Shown: positions 27,335 to 36,870 of the stretch, one piece after another
Position numbering within the stretch: the first letter of the stretch is position 1
Layout of the letters: each line of letters begins with the position of its first letter
Origin: an uncultured Thiotrichaceae bacterium
Lineage (GTDB): Bacteria > Pseudomonadota > Gammaproteobacteria > Thiotrichales > Thiotrichaceae
Direction: 5' to 3'
NCBI GenBank assembly: GCA_902727985.1
Contig: CACVAY010000034.1
Location: 1 to 40,601, forward strand
DNA: 40,601 nt
Translations under genes and position numbers: made by a program
The notes under the pieces: model-generated
What the model saw: only the letters and a program-made list of their open reading frames with translations
Database searches by the model: none
Told to the model about the DNA's origin: nothing

Positions 27335-27892
27335 ATGATCGACGAAATCAAACAAGATGCTGCAGAGCGTATGCAGAAAACTATTGAATCATTGAAAAAT
27401 GAATTAACAAAAATTCGTACTGGCCGAGCACATCCCAGTTTGCTTGATCATATCAATGTTGATTACTACGGAAGTTCAACGCCATTGAACCAGGTATCGA
27501 ACATTACTGCTGAAGATGCGCGTACTTTAAGTATCACGGTCTGGGAAGCAAACATGGCAAAAGCGGTAGAAAAGGCGATTATGGAGTCTGATCTCGGCTT
27601 GAACCCGCAAAGCGCGAGTACCGTTATCCGCGTTCCAATGCCGCCTTTAACAGAAGAGCGTCGCCGTGATTTGGTGCGTGTGGTAAAAGGTGAGGCAGAA
27701 GGTGCGCGTGTTGCTATTCGGAATATTCGTCGTGATGCCAACTCTGATTTTAAATCGCTACAGAAAGAGAAAGAAATTTCTGAAGATGAAGAACGCAGGG
27801 CACAAGATGATATTCAGAAGCTTACCGATAAATTTGTTGCTGAAGTAGAAGTCGTATTGCAAGAAAAAGAAAAGGACTTAATGGCGGTATAG
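27335..27892 (+). CDS. frr: Ribosome recycling factor
   Basis: Splits post-termination ribosomes together with EF-G. 185 residues, standard length. Motifs are [67 protein letters not shown] and a long helical C-terminus [24 protein letters not shown]. The ATG at 27335 follows pyrH by 3 bases with GAGG at the pyrH end, so both are co-translated. Confidence 0.97.
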   Translation: MIDEIKQDAAERMQKTIESLKNELTKIRTGRAHPSLLDHINVDYYGSSTPLNQVSNITAEDARTLSITVWEANMAKAVEKAIMESDLGLNPQSASTVIRVPMPPLTEERRRDLVRVVKGEAEGARVAIRNIRRDANSDFKSLQKEKEISEDEERRAQDDIQKLTDKFVAEVEVVLQEKEKDLMAV

Positions 27893-28061
27893 GACATAAG
27901 TCTCTCGTGGTATTTGAGAAGCACTCTGTTTTCCGAATAGCACATCACTCTCGTTCATAAACCATCCGTATTTTTGCCTCTGATGTATATTCCATATACT
28001 CTGAGTTCATTCCGTGTATGGATTATGTATATTCAAGAATGCCAATGGGGCGCGTTGAATC

Positions 28062-28814
28062 ATGAGTACTGAGAAGAATAAAATACCGCGTCACGTGGCT
28101 ATTGTAATGGACGGCAATGGGCGTTGGGCAAAAAAGCGACACTTTCCTAGAACCTATGGACATAAGAAAGGTGTGGATTCTGTGCGCGCAGTCATTCGTG
28201 CCTGTGATGAAATCGGGATTGAATATCTGACTTTATTCGCATTTAGCAGTGAAAACTGGAAACGACCTGAAGACGAAGTGAGTGCTTTAATGTCGTTGTT
28301 TATGTCTGCTTTGGAAGCTGAAGCCAAGTCTTTGGCAAAAAATGGTATTCGCTTAAGTTTCATTGGTGATATATCAGCATTCCCGGATAAGCTTCAGGCT
28401 AAGATTGCCCAGGTTGAAAAGCTAACTGTCGATGGAAAAAACCTGCACATGCAAATTGCAGCGAATTATGGTGGTCGCTGGGATATTGCTCAAGCAGCCG
28501 CAAAACTCTCTCAAGAACTGCAACAGTCAGGACAGGATATATCTGTTGATAGCTTCAGTGAAGCAAAGTTATCAGAGCATTTAACAACAACTAAATTGAA
28601 TATCCCTGACCCAGACTTATTTATACGCACTGGTGGTGAACAGCGTATTAGCAATTTCTTGCTATGGCAGATTGCCTATGCGGAATTATATTTCACTGAC
28701 GTTTTATGGCCTGATTTTCGACGCGATGAATTATTTGCGGCTGTGGAGGACTATTCTCGTCGACAACGTCGGTTTGGCATGACGGGTGATCAAGTGGAGG
28801 AGAAGAATGCTTAA
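28062..28814 (+). CDS. uppS: Undecaprenyl diphosphate synthase
   Basis: cis-Prenyltransferase adding isopentenyl units to farnesyl diphosphate to make the C55 lipid carrier for peptidoglycan and LPS O-antigen. 250 residues. Motifs are HVAIVMDGNGRWAKKR with catalytic D17, GHKKGVDSVR, TLFAFSSENWKRP, and the C-terminal PDLFIRTGGEQRISNFLLWQ with WPDF. The 169-base gap from frr has a GTATAT-TCC-ATATAC palindrome (27985-27999) with a -10-like TATACT in it, so uppS may have its own promoter. It overlaps cdsA by 8 bases. Confidence 0.97.
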   Translation: MSTEKNKIPRHVAIVMDGNGRWAKKRHFPRTYGHKKGVDSVRAVIRACDEIGIEYLTLFAFSSENWKRPEDEVSALMSLFMSALEAEAKSLAKNGIRLSFIGDISAFPDKLQAKIAQVEKLTVDGKNLHMQIAANYGGRWDIAQAAAKLSQELQQSGQDISVDSFSEAKLSEHLTTTKLNIPDPDLFIRTGGEQRISNFLLWQIAYAELYFTDVLWPDFRRDELFAAVEDYSRRQRRFGMTGDQVEEKNA

Positions 28815-29634
28815 ACAACGAATCATGACCGCGCTGGTTTTGGTGCCATTAATATTGTTAGCTATTTACTTGCTTGATGGTAGTCGATTTGCCTTGCTGA
28901 CTGGTTTTATTATTGTCGGCATTGGTGGATACGAATGGTCGCGCTTGGCAGGTTTCGTGCAGTTGCCACAGCGCTTGATGTTTGCTTTTATCATTTTCTT
29001 TATCGGTTTTGCTATTTTTCATCTCAATGATTATGTCTTTCCAATCGTCATGGCAGCGGCATTGGTTTGGTGGATGGCAGCTATTGCTTTAATGGCGATG
29101 TACGACCCTGGAAGTCGTTTATATAAAAGAAACCCGTGGATACTTGTCGTTGCTGCTGTCGTGATTTTAGTCGCGGGTTGGTGGTATCTGATCAAACTAC
29201 ATGAAATGAGCCCAAATTGGTTACTTTATGTAATTTTGCTGGTGGTGGTCGCTGATACGGGAGCATATTTCTCAGGCAAACGTTTTGGTAAACGAAAGCT
29301 GGCGGTAATGATTAGCCCAGGAAAAACCATCGAAGGTGTTTATGGTGCACTTTTTGGTTCAGTCGCTTTTAGTATCTTGGGCATTATGGTTTTCCACATT
29401 CCTGTGCAATATTGGATTTACTTTATTTTGTTATCCATTATCACGGTAGCTATTTCGATTGTTGGTGACTTGTTTATTAGTATGATGAAACGGGAAGCTG
29501 GCGTAAAAGACAGTGGGACTATTTTGCCAGGTCATGGTGGAATTTTGGATCGAGTGGATAGTCATCTTGCTGCATTGCCTGTTTTTACCACAGGTCTCGC
29601 ATGGTCAGGTTTACAGGTGTTCACTAGCCCATGA
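28807..29634 (+). CDS. cdsA: Phosphatidate cytidylyltransferase
   Basis: Makes CDP-diacylglycerol from CTP and phosphatidic acid in the inner membrane, the branch point of phospholipid synthesis. 275 residues with about eight hydrophobic segments. Signatures are DTGAYFSGKRFGKRKL, SPGKTIEGVYG and the diagnostic SMMKREAGVKDSGTILPGHG followed by GILDRVDS. The ATG at 28807 is chosen because GGAGGAGA lies just before it; the frame opens at an ATC-type start 21 bases earlier inside uppS. Overlaps uppS by 8 and dxr by 4 bases. Confidence 0.96.
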   Translation: MLKQRIMTALVLVPLILLAIYLLDGSRFALLTGFIIVGIGGYEWSRLAGFVQLPQRLMFAFIIFFIGFAIFHLNDYVFPIVMAAALVWWMAAIALMAMYDPGSRLYKRNPWILVVAAVVILVAGWWYLIKLHEMSPNWLLYVILLVVVADTGAYFSGKRFGKRKLAVMISPGKTIEGVYGALFGSVAFSILGIMVFHIPVQYWIYFILLSIITVAISIVGDLFISMMKREAGVKDSGTILPGHGGILDRVDSHLAALPVFTTGLAWSGLQVFTSP

Positions 29635-30827
29635 CAATTCAAGCTAAGCAGCTAACAATTCTTGGCGCAACAGGTTCCATTGGTGTGAGTACTCTGGATG
29701 TGGTATCTCGTCATCCAGAAAAGTATTCAGTCTTTGCACTCAGCGCTAACCTTAATGTCGAAAAAATGCTTGAGCAGTGTTTGCAGTTCAAACCTCGTTA
29801 TGCGGTGATGGCAGATAACGATGCTGCTGAAGAACTAGAAAATGGACTGGTAGGTACCGTCGCAAGTGATACTCAGGTGTTAGCAGGTAAAAATGCCCTA
29901 AGCATGATTGCTAGCCATGACGAGGTTGATTATGTAATGGCTGCCATTGTTGGTGCTGCTGGGTTGCTGCCAACACTGGCAGCGGCTGAATCGGGTAAGA
30001 GAGTATTGCTTGCTAATAAAGAATCGTTGGTTATGTCAGGAAAGATTTTCATGGATGCGATTCGTGAAAATGCTGCTGAATTACTGCCTATTGATAGTGA
30101 GCATAATGCGATTTTCCAATCTATGCCGCATCCACAGCACTCTAATAATGATAAGGCTGGTGTTGAAAAAATCCTCTTAACCGGATCGGGCGGCCCATTC
30201 CGTACTCGCGATATTTCAACCTTGCAAGCTGTTACGCCGGAAGAGGCTGTTGCACATCCTAATTGGAGTATGGGTAGGAAGATATCGGTCGATTCCGCAA
30301 CTATGATGAATAAGGGCCTAGAGGTGATTGAAGCTTGCTGGCTATTCGATGTTGCTGACGACAAAGTACAGGTGGTTGTTCACCCGCAAAGTACAATTCA
30401 TTCAATGGTTTCCTATAATGATGGTTCAGTTCTCGCGCAGCTGGGGCGGCCTGATATGCGTACGCCAATCGCATACTCATTAGCATGGCCTGAACGTATT
30501 GAATCAGGCGTAGAGCCACTTGATTTCTTTGAAGCGTCACGTTTTGATTTTGAGCCGCCGAACTTTGAGCGTTTTCCCTGTCTAAGATTGGCGTATGAAG
30601 CACATCGTGAAGGTGGCTACGCTAGTATTGCACTGAATGCAGCGAATGAGGTTGCGGTTGCCGCCTTCTTAGATCATCAAATTCCTTTTACGGATATTCC
30701 TCATATGATTGAGGATGTTATGGCAGATGCAGCCTCTGGTACGCCGTTCATCGTAGATGATATACTTATTCAGGATAAAGCAAGCCGTGTGCTGGCAGAG
30801 TCATGGATAAAAAACAAAAACAACTAA
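29631..30827 (+). CDS. dxr: 1-deoxy-D-xylulose-5-phosphate reductoisomerase
   Basis: Second step of the MEP isoprenoid pathway: DXP to MEP with NADPH and a divalent metal. 398 residues. The NADPH motif LTILGATGSIGVSTLDVV is at the N-terminus. Metal and substrate motifs are LLANKESLVMSG, PIDSEHNAIFQ, LLTGSGGPFR, NWSMGRKISVDSATMMNKGLE and LNAANEVAVAAFL. ATGA overlap with cdsA couples translation. It supplies isopentenyl units used by uppS two genes upstream. Confidence 0.97.
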   Translation: MTIQAKQLTILGATGSIGVSTLDVVSRHPEKYSVFALSANLNVEKMLEQCLQFKPRYAVMADNDAAEELENGLVGTVASDTQVLAGKNALSMIASHDEVDYVMAAIVGAAGLLPTLAAAESGKRVLLANKESLVMSGKIFMDAIRENAAELLPIDSEHNAIFQSMPHPQHSNNDKAGVEKILLTGSGGPFRTRDISTLQAVTPEEAVAHPNWSMGRKISVDSATMMNKGLEVIEACWLFDVADDKVQVVVHPQSTIHSMVSYNDGSVLAQLGRPDMRTPIAYSLAWPERIESGVEPLDFFEASRFDFEPPNFERFPCLRLAYEAHREGGYASIALNAANEVAVAAFLDHQIPFTDIPHMIEDVMADAASGTPFIVDDILIQDKASRVLAESWIKNKNN

Positions 30828-30913
30828 TTACGCACACAAAGGTTTCGTTGAGATACTCAGTGGTATTTGAGAGTTTTAATGAAACGTGTATCACATAGGC
30901 TGATTTGGTAAAT

Positions 30914-32287
30914 ATGACAATTCTTACTGCGATTTTTGCATTCCTCATCACAATTGGCGTCCTTGTTGCCATTCATGAATATGGGCACTTCTGGGTAGCT
31001 AGAAAACTGGGTGTAAAAGTCATCCGCTATTCCATAGGTTTCGGTAAACCTCTCTGGACTTATGTCTCAAAAAAAGATCCTGACCAAACCGAATATGTAG
31101 TAGCTGCGTTACCGCTAGGCGGCTATGTGAAAATGGTTGATGAGCGTGAAGGTGATGTGGCTGAGGAAGATTTGCCTAGAGCGTTCAATCGACAAGTTGT
31201 TTGGAAACGCTTTCTCATCGTACTTGCAGGTCCAATGGCAAACTTTCTCTTTGCTATTTTTGCCTATGGTGTGATGTATATGGTGGGTGTAGAAGGTATC
31301 AAACCGTTTGTGAATAAAGTGATTCCAGAAACACCAGCTGCTATTGCTGGCTTTCAACACAAAGATCGTATTCTCGCGATTAATGATGTAGAAGTAGATT
31401 CCCTAGCTGATACGGCAATTACGATGTTGGATGAATATCTTAATGATAAATCCAATGTAGAGGTCAGTGTGGAAACTGAATCAGGCACTCAAGCTATTCG
31501 TAAATTAGACCTCTCGGACTTGGCATTATTAAAGGACGATAGAGATCATCTGGAACGTATTGGTTTTACCCCATTGATGCCTTATTTGCCATTGGTAGGC
31601 AAAGTGATGCCTAATACCGCAGGTGCTGATGCTGGCTTAATGGCAGAAGATAAAATTATAAGCCTTGGTGGTCATGTCTTTGAAGATTGGTCTGAATTTA
31701 AACCCTTGATCCAGAAAAATGGTGAAAACCCAATTGACATGGTGATTGAGCGTGATGGCAAGCAAATGACCCTTACGGTGACACCGAGAAAGGGGGTTCA
31801 TGAAGGCAAAGAATTCGTCATGGTTGGGATAGCGGTCGGTGGATATGTTTCACAAGAAAACCACGATAAGCTTTCAACTATTGTTAGTTATGGACCACTG
31901 GAGTCCATGCAACAAGGGGTAGTAAAAACGTGGCAGATGACGGCATTAACCTTTAAGTTTATTGGTCGTTTGTTTACTGGTGAAGCCTCGGTAAAGAATA
32001 TTAGTGGTCCAGTGACGATTGCTGATTATGCGGGTAAAAGCATTATCATCAGCTTTTCTGTATTTCTTGGTTTCCTTGCCATTGTCAGTGTCAGTTTAGG
32101 TGTCATGAACTTGTTACCTGTACCGATGCTTGATGGTGGGCATTTGTTGTTTTATACCATCGAAATAATAAAAGGAAGTCCTGTCTCAGAGGCGGTTCAG
32201 GAAATGGGAATGCGTGTGGGTATTTCTATGGTCGGAGCCTTAATGGTCTTGGCGTTCTATAACGATATTCTCAAGTTACTAAAATAA
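30914..32287 (+). CDS. rseP: Site-2 protease RseP
   Basis: Inner-membrane zinc protease that performs the second cleavage of anti-sigma factors such as RseA and clears signal peptides. 457 residues from ATG 30914. Zinc site HEYGH at 21-25 in the first membrane segment, FGKPLW, PLGGYVKM, two PDZ domains in the middle (VIPETPAAIAGFQHKDRIL; VMPNTAGADAGLMAEDKIIS) and the third zinc ligand in NLLPVPMLDGGHLLFY. The TTG at 30905 is an alternative start. It sits directly upstream of bamA (1-base gap), the usual order. Confidence 0.96.
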   Translation: MTILTAIFAFLITIGVLVAIHEYGHFWVARKLGVKVIRYSIGFGKPLWTYVSKKDPDQTEYVVAALPLGGYVKMVDEREGDVAEEDLPRAFNRQVVWKRFLIVLAGPMANFLFAIFAYGVMYMVGVEGIKPFVNKVIPETPAAIAGFQHKDRILAINDVEVDSLADTAITMLDEYLNDKSNVEVSVETESGTQAIRKLDLSDLALLKDDRDHLERIGFTPLMPYLPLVGKVMPNTAGADAGLMAEDKIISLGGHVFEDWSEFKPLIQKNGENPIDMVIERDGKQMTLTVTPRKGVHEGKEFVMVGIAVGGYVSQENHDKLSTIVSYGPLESMQQGVVKTWQMTALTFKFIGRLFTGEASVKNISGPVTIADYAGKSIIISFSVFLGFLAIVSVSLGVMNLLPVPMLDGGHLLFYTIEIIKGSPVSEAVQEMGMRVGISMVGALMVLAFYNDILKLLK

Positions 32288-32288
32288 T

Positions 32289-34577
32289 ATGAATTCTCGA
32301 ATCCTTTCTCTTTCGCTTGCTAGTTGTCTTTTTGCGGTCTCCCAAGGTGCTTGGGCTGCTGACTTTACTGTCAAAGATATCCAAATTAATGGTATTGAAC
32401 GTGTTGATCCTGGGACAGTTCTTGCCAATATTCCGGTCAAAGTAGGGGATCAATATCAAGATCACATGACGGCCAATATTGTCCGTTCACTCTACAAAAC
32501 AGGCTTGTTCGATAATGTAAGTTTGCAACAAAGCGCTAATGTGCTGGTTGTTAATGTGAGCGAACGCCGCGCTGTTGGTGAAATCAATTTCTCTGGTAAC
32601 AAGGCATTTACCTCAGAAGAGTTACAAGCGTTATTGTTGCGTGCTGGTATCCGCAAAGGGCAAACATTAAATAGCAGTGCCTTATCGAGAGTTGAGGCGC
32701 AGATCAAACAGCTTTATGTTTCGAAAGGTAAATATGGGGTCGCTGTTAAAAGCTCAGTAACAGATTTAGCACGTAACCGCGTAGCCGTTAATGTAGACAT
32801 TACTGAAGGGAAAGAAGCGAGGGTTCGTAGAGTCAAAATTACGGGTAACCGTGCATTTACCGAAGCAGAATTGCTCAAGACCATGGAAACTGGGGAGAGA
32901 AAAGCCTATCAGTTCTTTGGTGATAGGGATCGTTATACCAAACAAAAACTGGTTGGAGATCTTGATCGTTTAACAGCTTTCTATCGAGATAAGGGATATC
33001 TTAAATTCAAGGTGCTCTCATCAAATGTCAATTTATCCGATGATAAAAAAGATATTTTTGTCAATATCTCAGTCGATGAAGGTGATCGTTATCGGGTTGG
33101 TAATATCGATATTTCCGGTGTTCCTGGTTTAACGAAGGCGGATACACAGTCTGTCTTGAAAATGAAAAAGGGGGATGTTTTCTCCCAGCAGCTACTTGAG
33201 GAATCACGCAAAAGCTTACGACTCAAGGTTGAGCAGGGCGGGCATGCTTTCGCAAAGGTGGGTCTTCGTCCGCAAATCGACGAAGCACGAAAAGTTGTTA
33301 ATTTGAGTTTCCTTGCAGATAAGGGAAAGCGTGTTTATGTTCGACGAATCAATATTAAAGGTAACTATCGTACCCGTGACGAAGTCTATCGTCGCGAGAT
33401 GCGTCAGCTAGAAAGCTCTTGGTACTCAAGAGAGAAAGTTGATCGTTCCAGAGTTCGTCTACAACGTCTGCCGTATGTACAAAGCGTTAAAATCCAGCAA
33501 ACTCCCGTTGCAGGTACACGTGATCAGGTCGACCTTGAAGTAACTGTTACAGAGCAATTATCTAATCAATTTACCGCAGGAGTGGGGTTTTCTCAAAGTC
33601 AGGGTGTTATTTTTAATCTGGGTTTGAAGCAGCAGAATTTCTTGGGTTCGGGTAAAAGTCTTGGTGTAAATGCTAATAACAGTGCCGCAACGAAACGGTT
33701 TAGTTTGAGCTATAATGATCCGTATCACACAATTGATGGCATCGGGCGTGGTTTTGATATCTTCTATAATAAAACAGATACAGAAGAAGACGACCTTGTC
33801 TCTAGCTATATCAGTGATAGCTTTGGAGGTAATCTGAATTATACTTTGCCGCTATCGGAGGAAAACTCATTACGTTTCAGTGTTGGTTATGAAAAACGTG
33901 ACATTAAGGAAACGTCTACGACACCTCAGTACATTAAAGATTTCTTGACGGATAATGGGGATTCTTACGATGAACTCTTGGGGACAGTTAGTTACGTTCA
34001 CGATACGCGGAATAGAACAATCTTCCCAACAGAAGGTAATCGCCAAAGTTTTTCATTCGAAGCTGGGCTTCCAGGCAGTGACTTAGAATATTATAAGTTA
34101 CGTTATAAGGGAGCTAATTACTGGGATTTGAATGATACTTTTACGTTTGCACTAAAAGGAGGAGTATCTTATGGTGATGGTTTCGGAGATACTTCTGAGT
34201 TACCCTTCTTTGAGCGCTTCTATGCAGGGGGAATTGGCTCAGTTCGAGGTTTTGAAAAAAACACCTTAGGTGTTCAGGATGAAAATGACGATGCGGTTGG
34301 TGGCGATTTTTCTTTCAATACGACGGCGGAACTTTCCTTCCCCGCACCATTCGCGCAAGACTTGAAAACCTTACGTATGACCGCATTTGTGGATGCGGGT
34401 AATGTATTCGACAGTGTGGATGATTTCGAATCAGATGAGCTACGTACATCAGTTGGTATTGGAGCCACTTGGATATCACCCTTTGGTCCACTGACGTTAA
34501 GCTATGCACAACCACTCAATGATGAAGATGGAGATGACGTGCAAGAAATTCAATTCTCAGTAGGTGCTACGTTCTAA
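32289..34577 (+). CDS. bamA: Outer membrane protein assembly factor BamA
   Basis: Core of the BAM complex, inserting beta-barrel proteins into the outer membrane. 762 residues: signal peptide cleaved after AWA (residue 23), five POTRA domains to about residue 420 (FTVKDIQINGIERV, AVGEINFSGNKAFTSEEL, RRVKITGNRAFTEAELLK, RVGNIDISGVPGLTKADTQS, YVRRINIKGNYRTRDEVYRR), then a 16-strand barrel. Loop 6 motif VRGF is at about residue 652, and the chain ends in aromatic F as expected for barrel proteins. skp follows after 2 bases, so the substrate chaperone is co-expressed. Confidence 0.97.
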   Translation: MNSRILSLSLASCLFAVSQGAWAADFTVKDIQINGIERVDPGTVLANIPVKVGDQYQDHMTANIVRSLYKTGLFDNVSLQQSANVLVVNVSERRAVGEINFSGNKAFTSEELQALLLRAGIRKGQTLNSSALSRVEAQIKQLYVSKGKYGVAVKSSVTDLARNRVAVNVDITEGKEARVRRVKITGNRAFTEAELLKTMETGERKAYQFFGDRDRYTKQKLVGDLDRLTAFYRDKGYLKFKVLSSNVNLSDDKKDIFVNISVDEGDRYRVGNIDISGVPGLTKADTQSVLKMKKGDVFSQQLLEESRKSLRLKVEQGGHAFAKVGLRPQIDEARKVVNLSFLADKGKRVYVRRINIKGNYRTRDEVYRREMRQLESSWYSREKVDRSRVRLQRLPYVQSVKIQQTPVAGTRDQVDLEVTVTEQLSNQFTAGVGFSQSQGVIFNLGLKQQNFLGSGKSLGVNANNSAATKRFSLSYNDPYHTIDGIGRGFDIFYNKTDTEEDDLVSSYISDSFGGNLNYTLPLSEENSLRFSVGYEKRDIKETSTTPQYIKDFLTDNGDSYDELLGTVSYVHDTRNRTIFPTEGNRQSFSFEAGLPGSDLEYYKLRYKGANYWDLNDTFTFALKGGVSYGDGFGDTSELPFFERFYAGGIGSVRGFEKNTLGVQDENDDAVGGDFSFNTTAELSFPAPFAQDLKTLRMTAFVDAGNVFDSVDDFESDELRTSVGIGATWISPFGPLTLSYAQPLNDEDGDDVQEIQFSVGATF

Positions 34578-34579
34578 AT

Positions 34580-35146
34580 ATGCATTTAATTTTTTCAGTT
34601 AAGACATTTTTTCAGCTCATTATGCTGTCTTCGTTTTTGTTTATTGTGCCCGACGTTAGCGCTGCAGAAAAGCGTTCTACTATTGCCGTGGTTGATGTTC
34701 GGCTGTTACTGCAAACAGCGCCACAGACTGCTGAAGCAACTCGTATTCTGAAAGAACGTTTTATTCCCCAGGAGAAAGAGCTGGAAGATGAAGCATTAGC
34801 CATAAAAAACTTAGAGGAAAGGTTGGTAAGAGATAAGGCGAAACTATCTAAGGAAGAAAGAATCACCCGAGAGCGTGACCTAAGACAGCGAAAACGAGAG
34901 CGTAATCGTGCTTTAGAAGATTACCGTGAAGATGTGCGCCTAGAACGCGCTGCTGCTTTGGATGAAGTACAGCGACAAGTTCTCGATGCTATTGAAAGCG
35001 TAAGGGCCTCAAAAAATATTGATGTGGTTATTCAAGACTATGTAGCGGCAAGTCCTGAGGTTGATATCACAAATGATGTGCTAGCATTATTGGGTAAATT
35101 ACTGAAGGATTCACAGAGACCTACTATAGAAGGCGCTGCTAATTAA
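34580..35146 (+). CDS. skp: Periplasmic chaperone Skp/OmpH family
   Basis: Trimeric periplasmic holdase that delivers unfolded outer membrane proteins to BamA. 188 residues: signal peptide (hydrophobic LIMLSSFLFIVPDVSA, cleavage near residue 28), a short beta region IAVVDVRLLLQTAPQ, then a long charged coiled coil (about residues 55-150, rich in E, K, R: KELEDEALAIKNLEERL, ERITRERDLRQRKRER). Length and order match the family. It is coupled to bamA with a 2-base gap. Confidence 0.92.
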   Translation: MHLIFSVKTFFQLIMLSSFLFIVPDVSAAEKRSTIAVVDVRLLLQTAPQTAEATRILKERFIPQEKELEDEALAIKNLEERLVRDKAKLSKEERITRERDLRQRKRERNRALEDYREDVRLERAAALDEVQRQVLDAIESVRASKNIDVVIQDYVAASPEVDITNDVLALLGKLLKDSQRPTIEGAAN

Positions 35147-35241
35147 TTGTGAGTTCAGTGTGTTAGTTTTAGCCTTACGCGCTTTAGGCTACGCTAAACC
35201 TAAATAATGTTTAAGATGCTTGCTGGATAATAAGGAATATC

Positions 35242-36267
35242 ATGACAATAACACTGGGCGAGTTGGCTGAGATAACTGGAGCTGAGTTGCAAGGAAACTC
35301 CGAGTATATTGTTCATCACTTATCAACCCCGGAAAATGCAGGAGAAGGTGCTTTATGTTGCATTTTTCAAAAACATTATCTTGATCAAATAGCGTCCTGC
35401 AAATTAGCGGCATTAATTATTTCTCCCGAATTTAAAGAATATGTCACAGGATGTGCGCTATTTCATACTAATCCGAATTATGCCTATGCCGTTGCTTCGC
35501 GTGTCTTTAGTCGACGTTATGAGCCAACAGGTATTCATGCAAGTGCTGTGATTGATGCATCCGCGCAAATCGCAGGTGGCGTCAGTGTCGCAGCTCACGT
35601 TGTGATTGAGAAAGATGTGATTATTGAAGCTGGTTGCCATATTGGAGCGCAATCTTATATTGGTGCTGGTACGCACATTCGGGAAAACAGCGTGTTACGG
35701 CCGAATGTAACCTTACTTGAGGAGACGAAAGTCGGTAAGAATGCTTTGCTACACTCAGGGGTCGTTATAGGCGATGATGGCTTTGGTTATGCGCCGCATG
35801 AAGGAGAGTGGCATCATGTTGAACAGGTCGGTAATGTTGTTCTTGGTGATAATGTAGAAATAGGTTCCAATACCACAATTGATCGCGGCAAATTCACCTC
35901 AACCATTATATCGGATGGGGTGAAAATCGATAATCAAGTGCAAATTGGACACAATGTTTTTATTGGTGAAAATACGATTATGTCGGCCTGCTCAGCTGTG
36001 GCGGGTAGTACGAGAATTGGTAAGAATTGTATGATTGCTGGAGCAAGCGGCATATCAGATCACTTGGAAATTGCAGATGGTGTGATAATAACCGCAATGT
36101 CGAGGGTTACGCACTCTTTGGAGAAAGCCAATACATCTTATTCATCAGGGACAAATGCGATAGAAACTGTGTCATGGCGTAGGAATGCGGTACGTTTCTC
36201 ACAGCTTAATGATATGGCGAAGCGATTAAAGAAGCTTGAGAAGCAACTCGAAGGCACAAAAGACTAG
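35242..36267 (+). CDS. lpxD: UDP-3-O-acylglucosamine N-acyltransferase
   Basis: Third step of lipid A synthesis: N-acylation with hydroxyacyl-ACP. 341 residues. The N-terminal uridine-binding domain spans about residues 1-95, followed by left-handed beta-helix hexapeptide repeats (AQIAGGVSVAAHVVI, VGKNALLHSGVVIGDDGFGY, NVEIGSNTTIDRG). The catalytic His is in VQIGHNVFIG (H237). A C-terminal helix (LNDMAKRLKKLEKQL) completes the trimer fold. ATG at 35242 with AAGGA before it. Confidence 0.96.
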   Translation: MTITLGELAEITGAELQGNSEYIVHHLSTPENAGEGALCCIFQKHYLDQIASCKLAALIISPEFKEYVTGCALFHTNPNYAYAVASRVFSRRYEPTGIHASAVIDASAQIAGGVSVAAHVVIEKDVIIEAGCHIGAQSYIGAGTHIRENSVLRPNVTLLEETKVGKNALLHSGVVIGDDGFGYAPHEGEWHHVEQVGNVVLGDNVEIGSNTTIDRGKFTSTIISDGVKIDNQVQIGHNVFIGENTIMSACSAVAGSTRIGKNCMIAGASGISDHLEIADGVIITAMSRVTHSLEKANTSYSSGTNAIETVSWRRNAVRFSQLNDMAKRLKKLEKQLEGTKD

Positions 36268-36416
36268 TGAGCTTTTAGTCCTTTTTCAAAATAAGAAAAA
36301 GTATTTTATAAAAAAAACGAATTGAGAAAAATTAGCTTTAACCAAGAAGCGTAAAATATTATTGGTTATATTTGCTATGATTCGGCATTAAAAAATTACT
36401 GCTAGGAATTACAATT

Positions 36417-36863
36417 ATGTCTGAAACAATGGAAATCAATGAAATTCGACAATTTCTTGCGCACCGCTATCCTTTTTTATTGGTCGATCGCGTACTAGAA
36501 GTTATTCCAGGCGAATCGATTCGTTGTATTAAAAACGTTACCGTTAACGAGCCTCATTTCACAGGACATTTTCCTGATTTTCCAATCATGCCGGGTGTAT
36601 TGATCATCGAAGCGATGGCCCAAGCTACAGGTCTACTGGGTTTTCGAACGATGGGTGAAAAGCCGCAAACGGATATGTTGTATATATTAGCTGGTGTAGA
36701 TAAGGTTAAATTTAGACGACAAGTTGTGCCAGGTGATCAGCTAGAACTGCGTGCAAAGTTAAGTAAGAAAAAAGGGAAAATCTGGATTTTTGATACGGAA
36801 GCCTTAGTCGATGGTAAGAAAGCTGCTAGTGCACAGTTGATGTGTGCGGTAACTGAACAATAA
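36417..36863 (+). CDS. fabZ: 3-hydroxyacyl-ACP dehydratase FabZ
   Basis: Dehydrates 3-hydroxyacyl-ACP in fatty acid elongation; competes with LpxA and LpxD for hydroxyacyl-ACP, so it balances phospholipid against lipid A. 148 residues, hot-dog fold. Catalytic His and Glu are in [23 protein letters not shown]-type signature (H51, E65), with [11 protein letters not shown] near the N-terminus. The 149-base gap before it is AT-rich and shows no gene. lpxA follows 7 bases later. Confidence 0.97.
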   Translation: MSETMEINEIRQFLAHRYPFLLVDRVLEVIPGESIRCIKNVTVNEPHFTGHFPDFPIMPGVLIIEAMAQATGLLGFRTMGEKPQTDMLYILAGVDKVKFRRQVVPGDQLELRAKLSKKKGKIWIFDTEALVDGKKAASAQLMCAVTEQ

Positions 36864-36870
36864 TCGCCTA

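Noticed and set aside
29930-30364. 144-residue minus-strand ORF inside dxr
   Set aside because: Antisense shadow of a well-conserved gene; composition rich in Ser and Ala with no motif.
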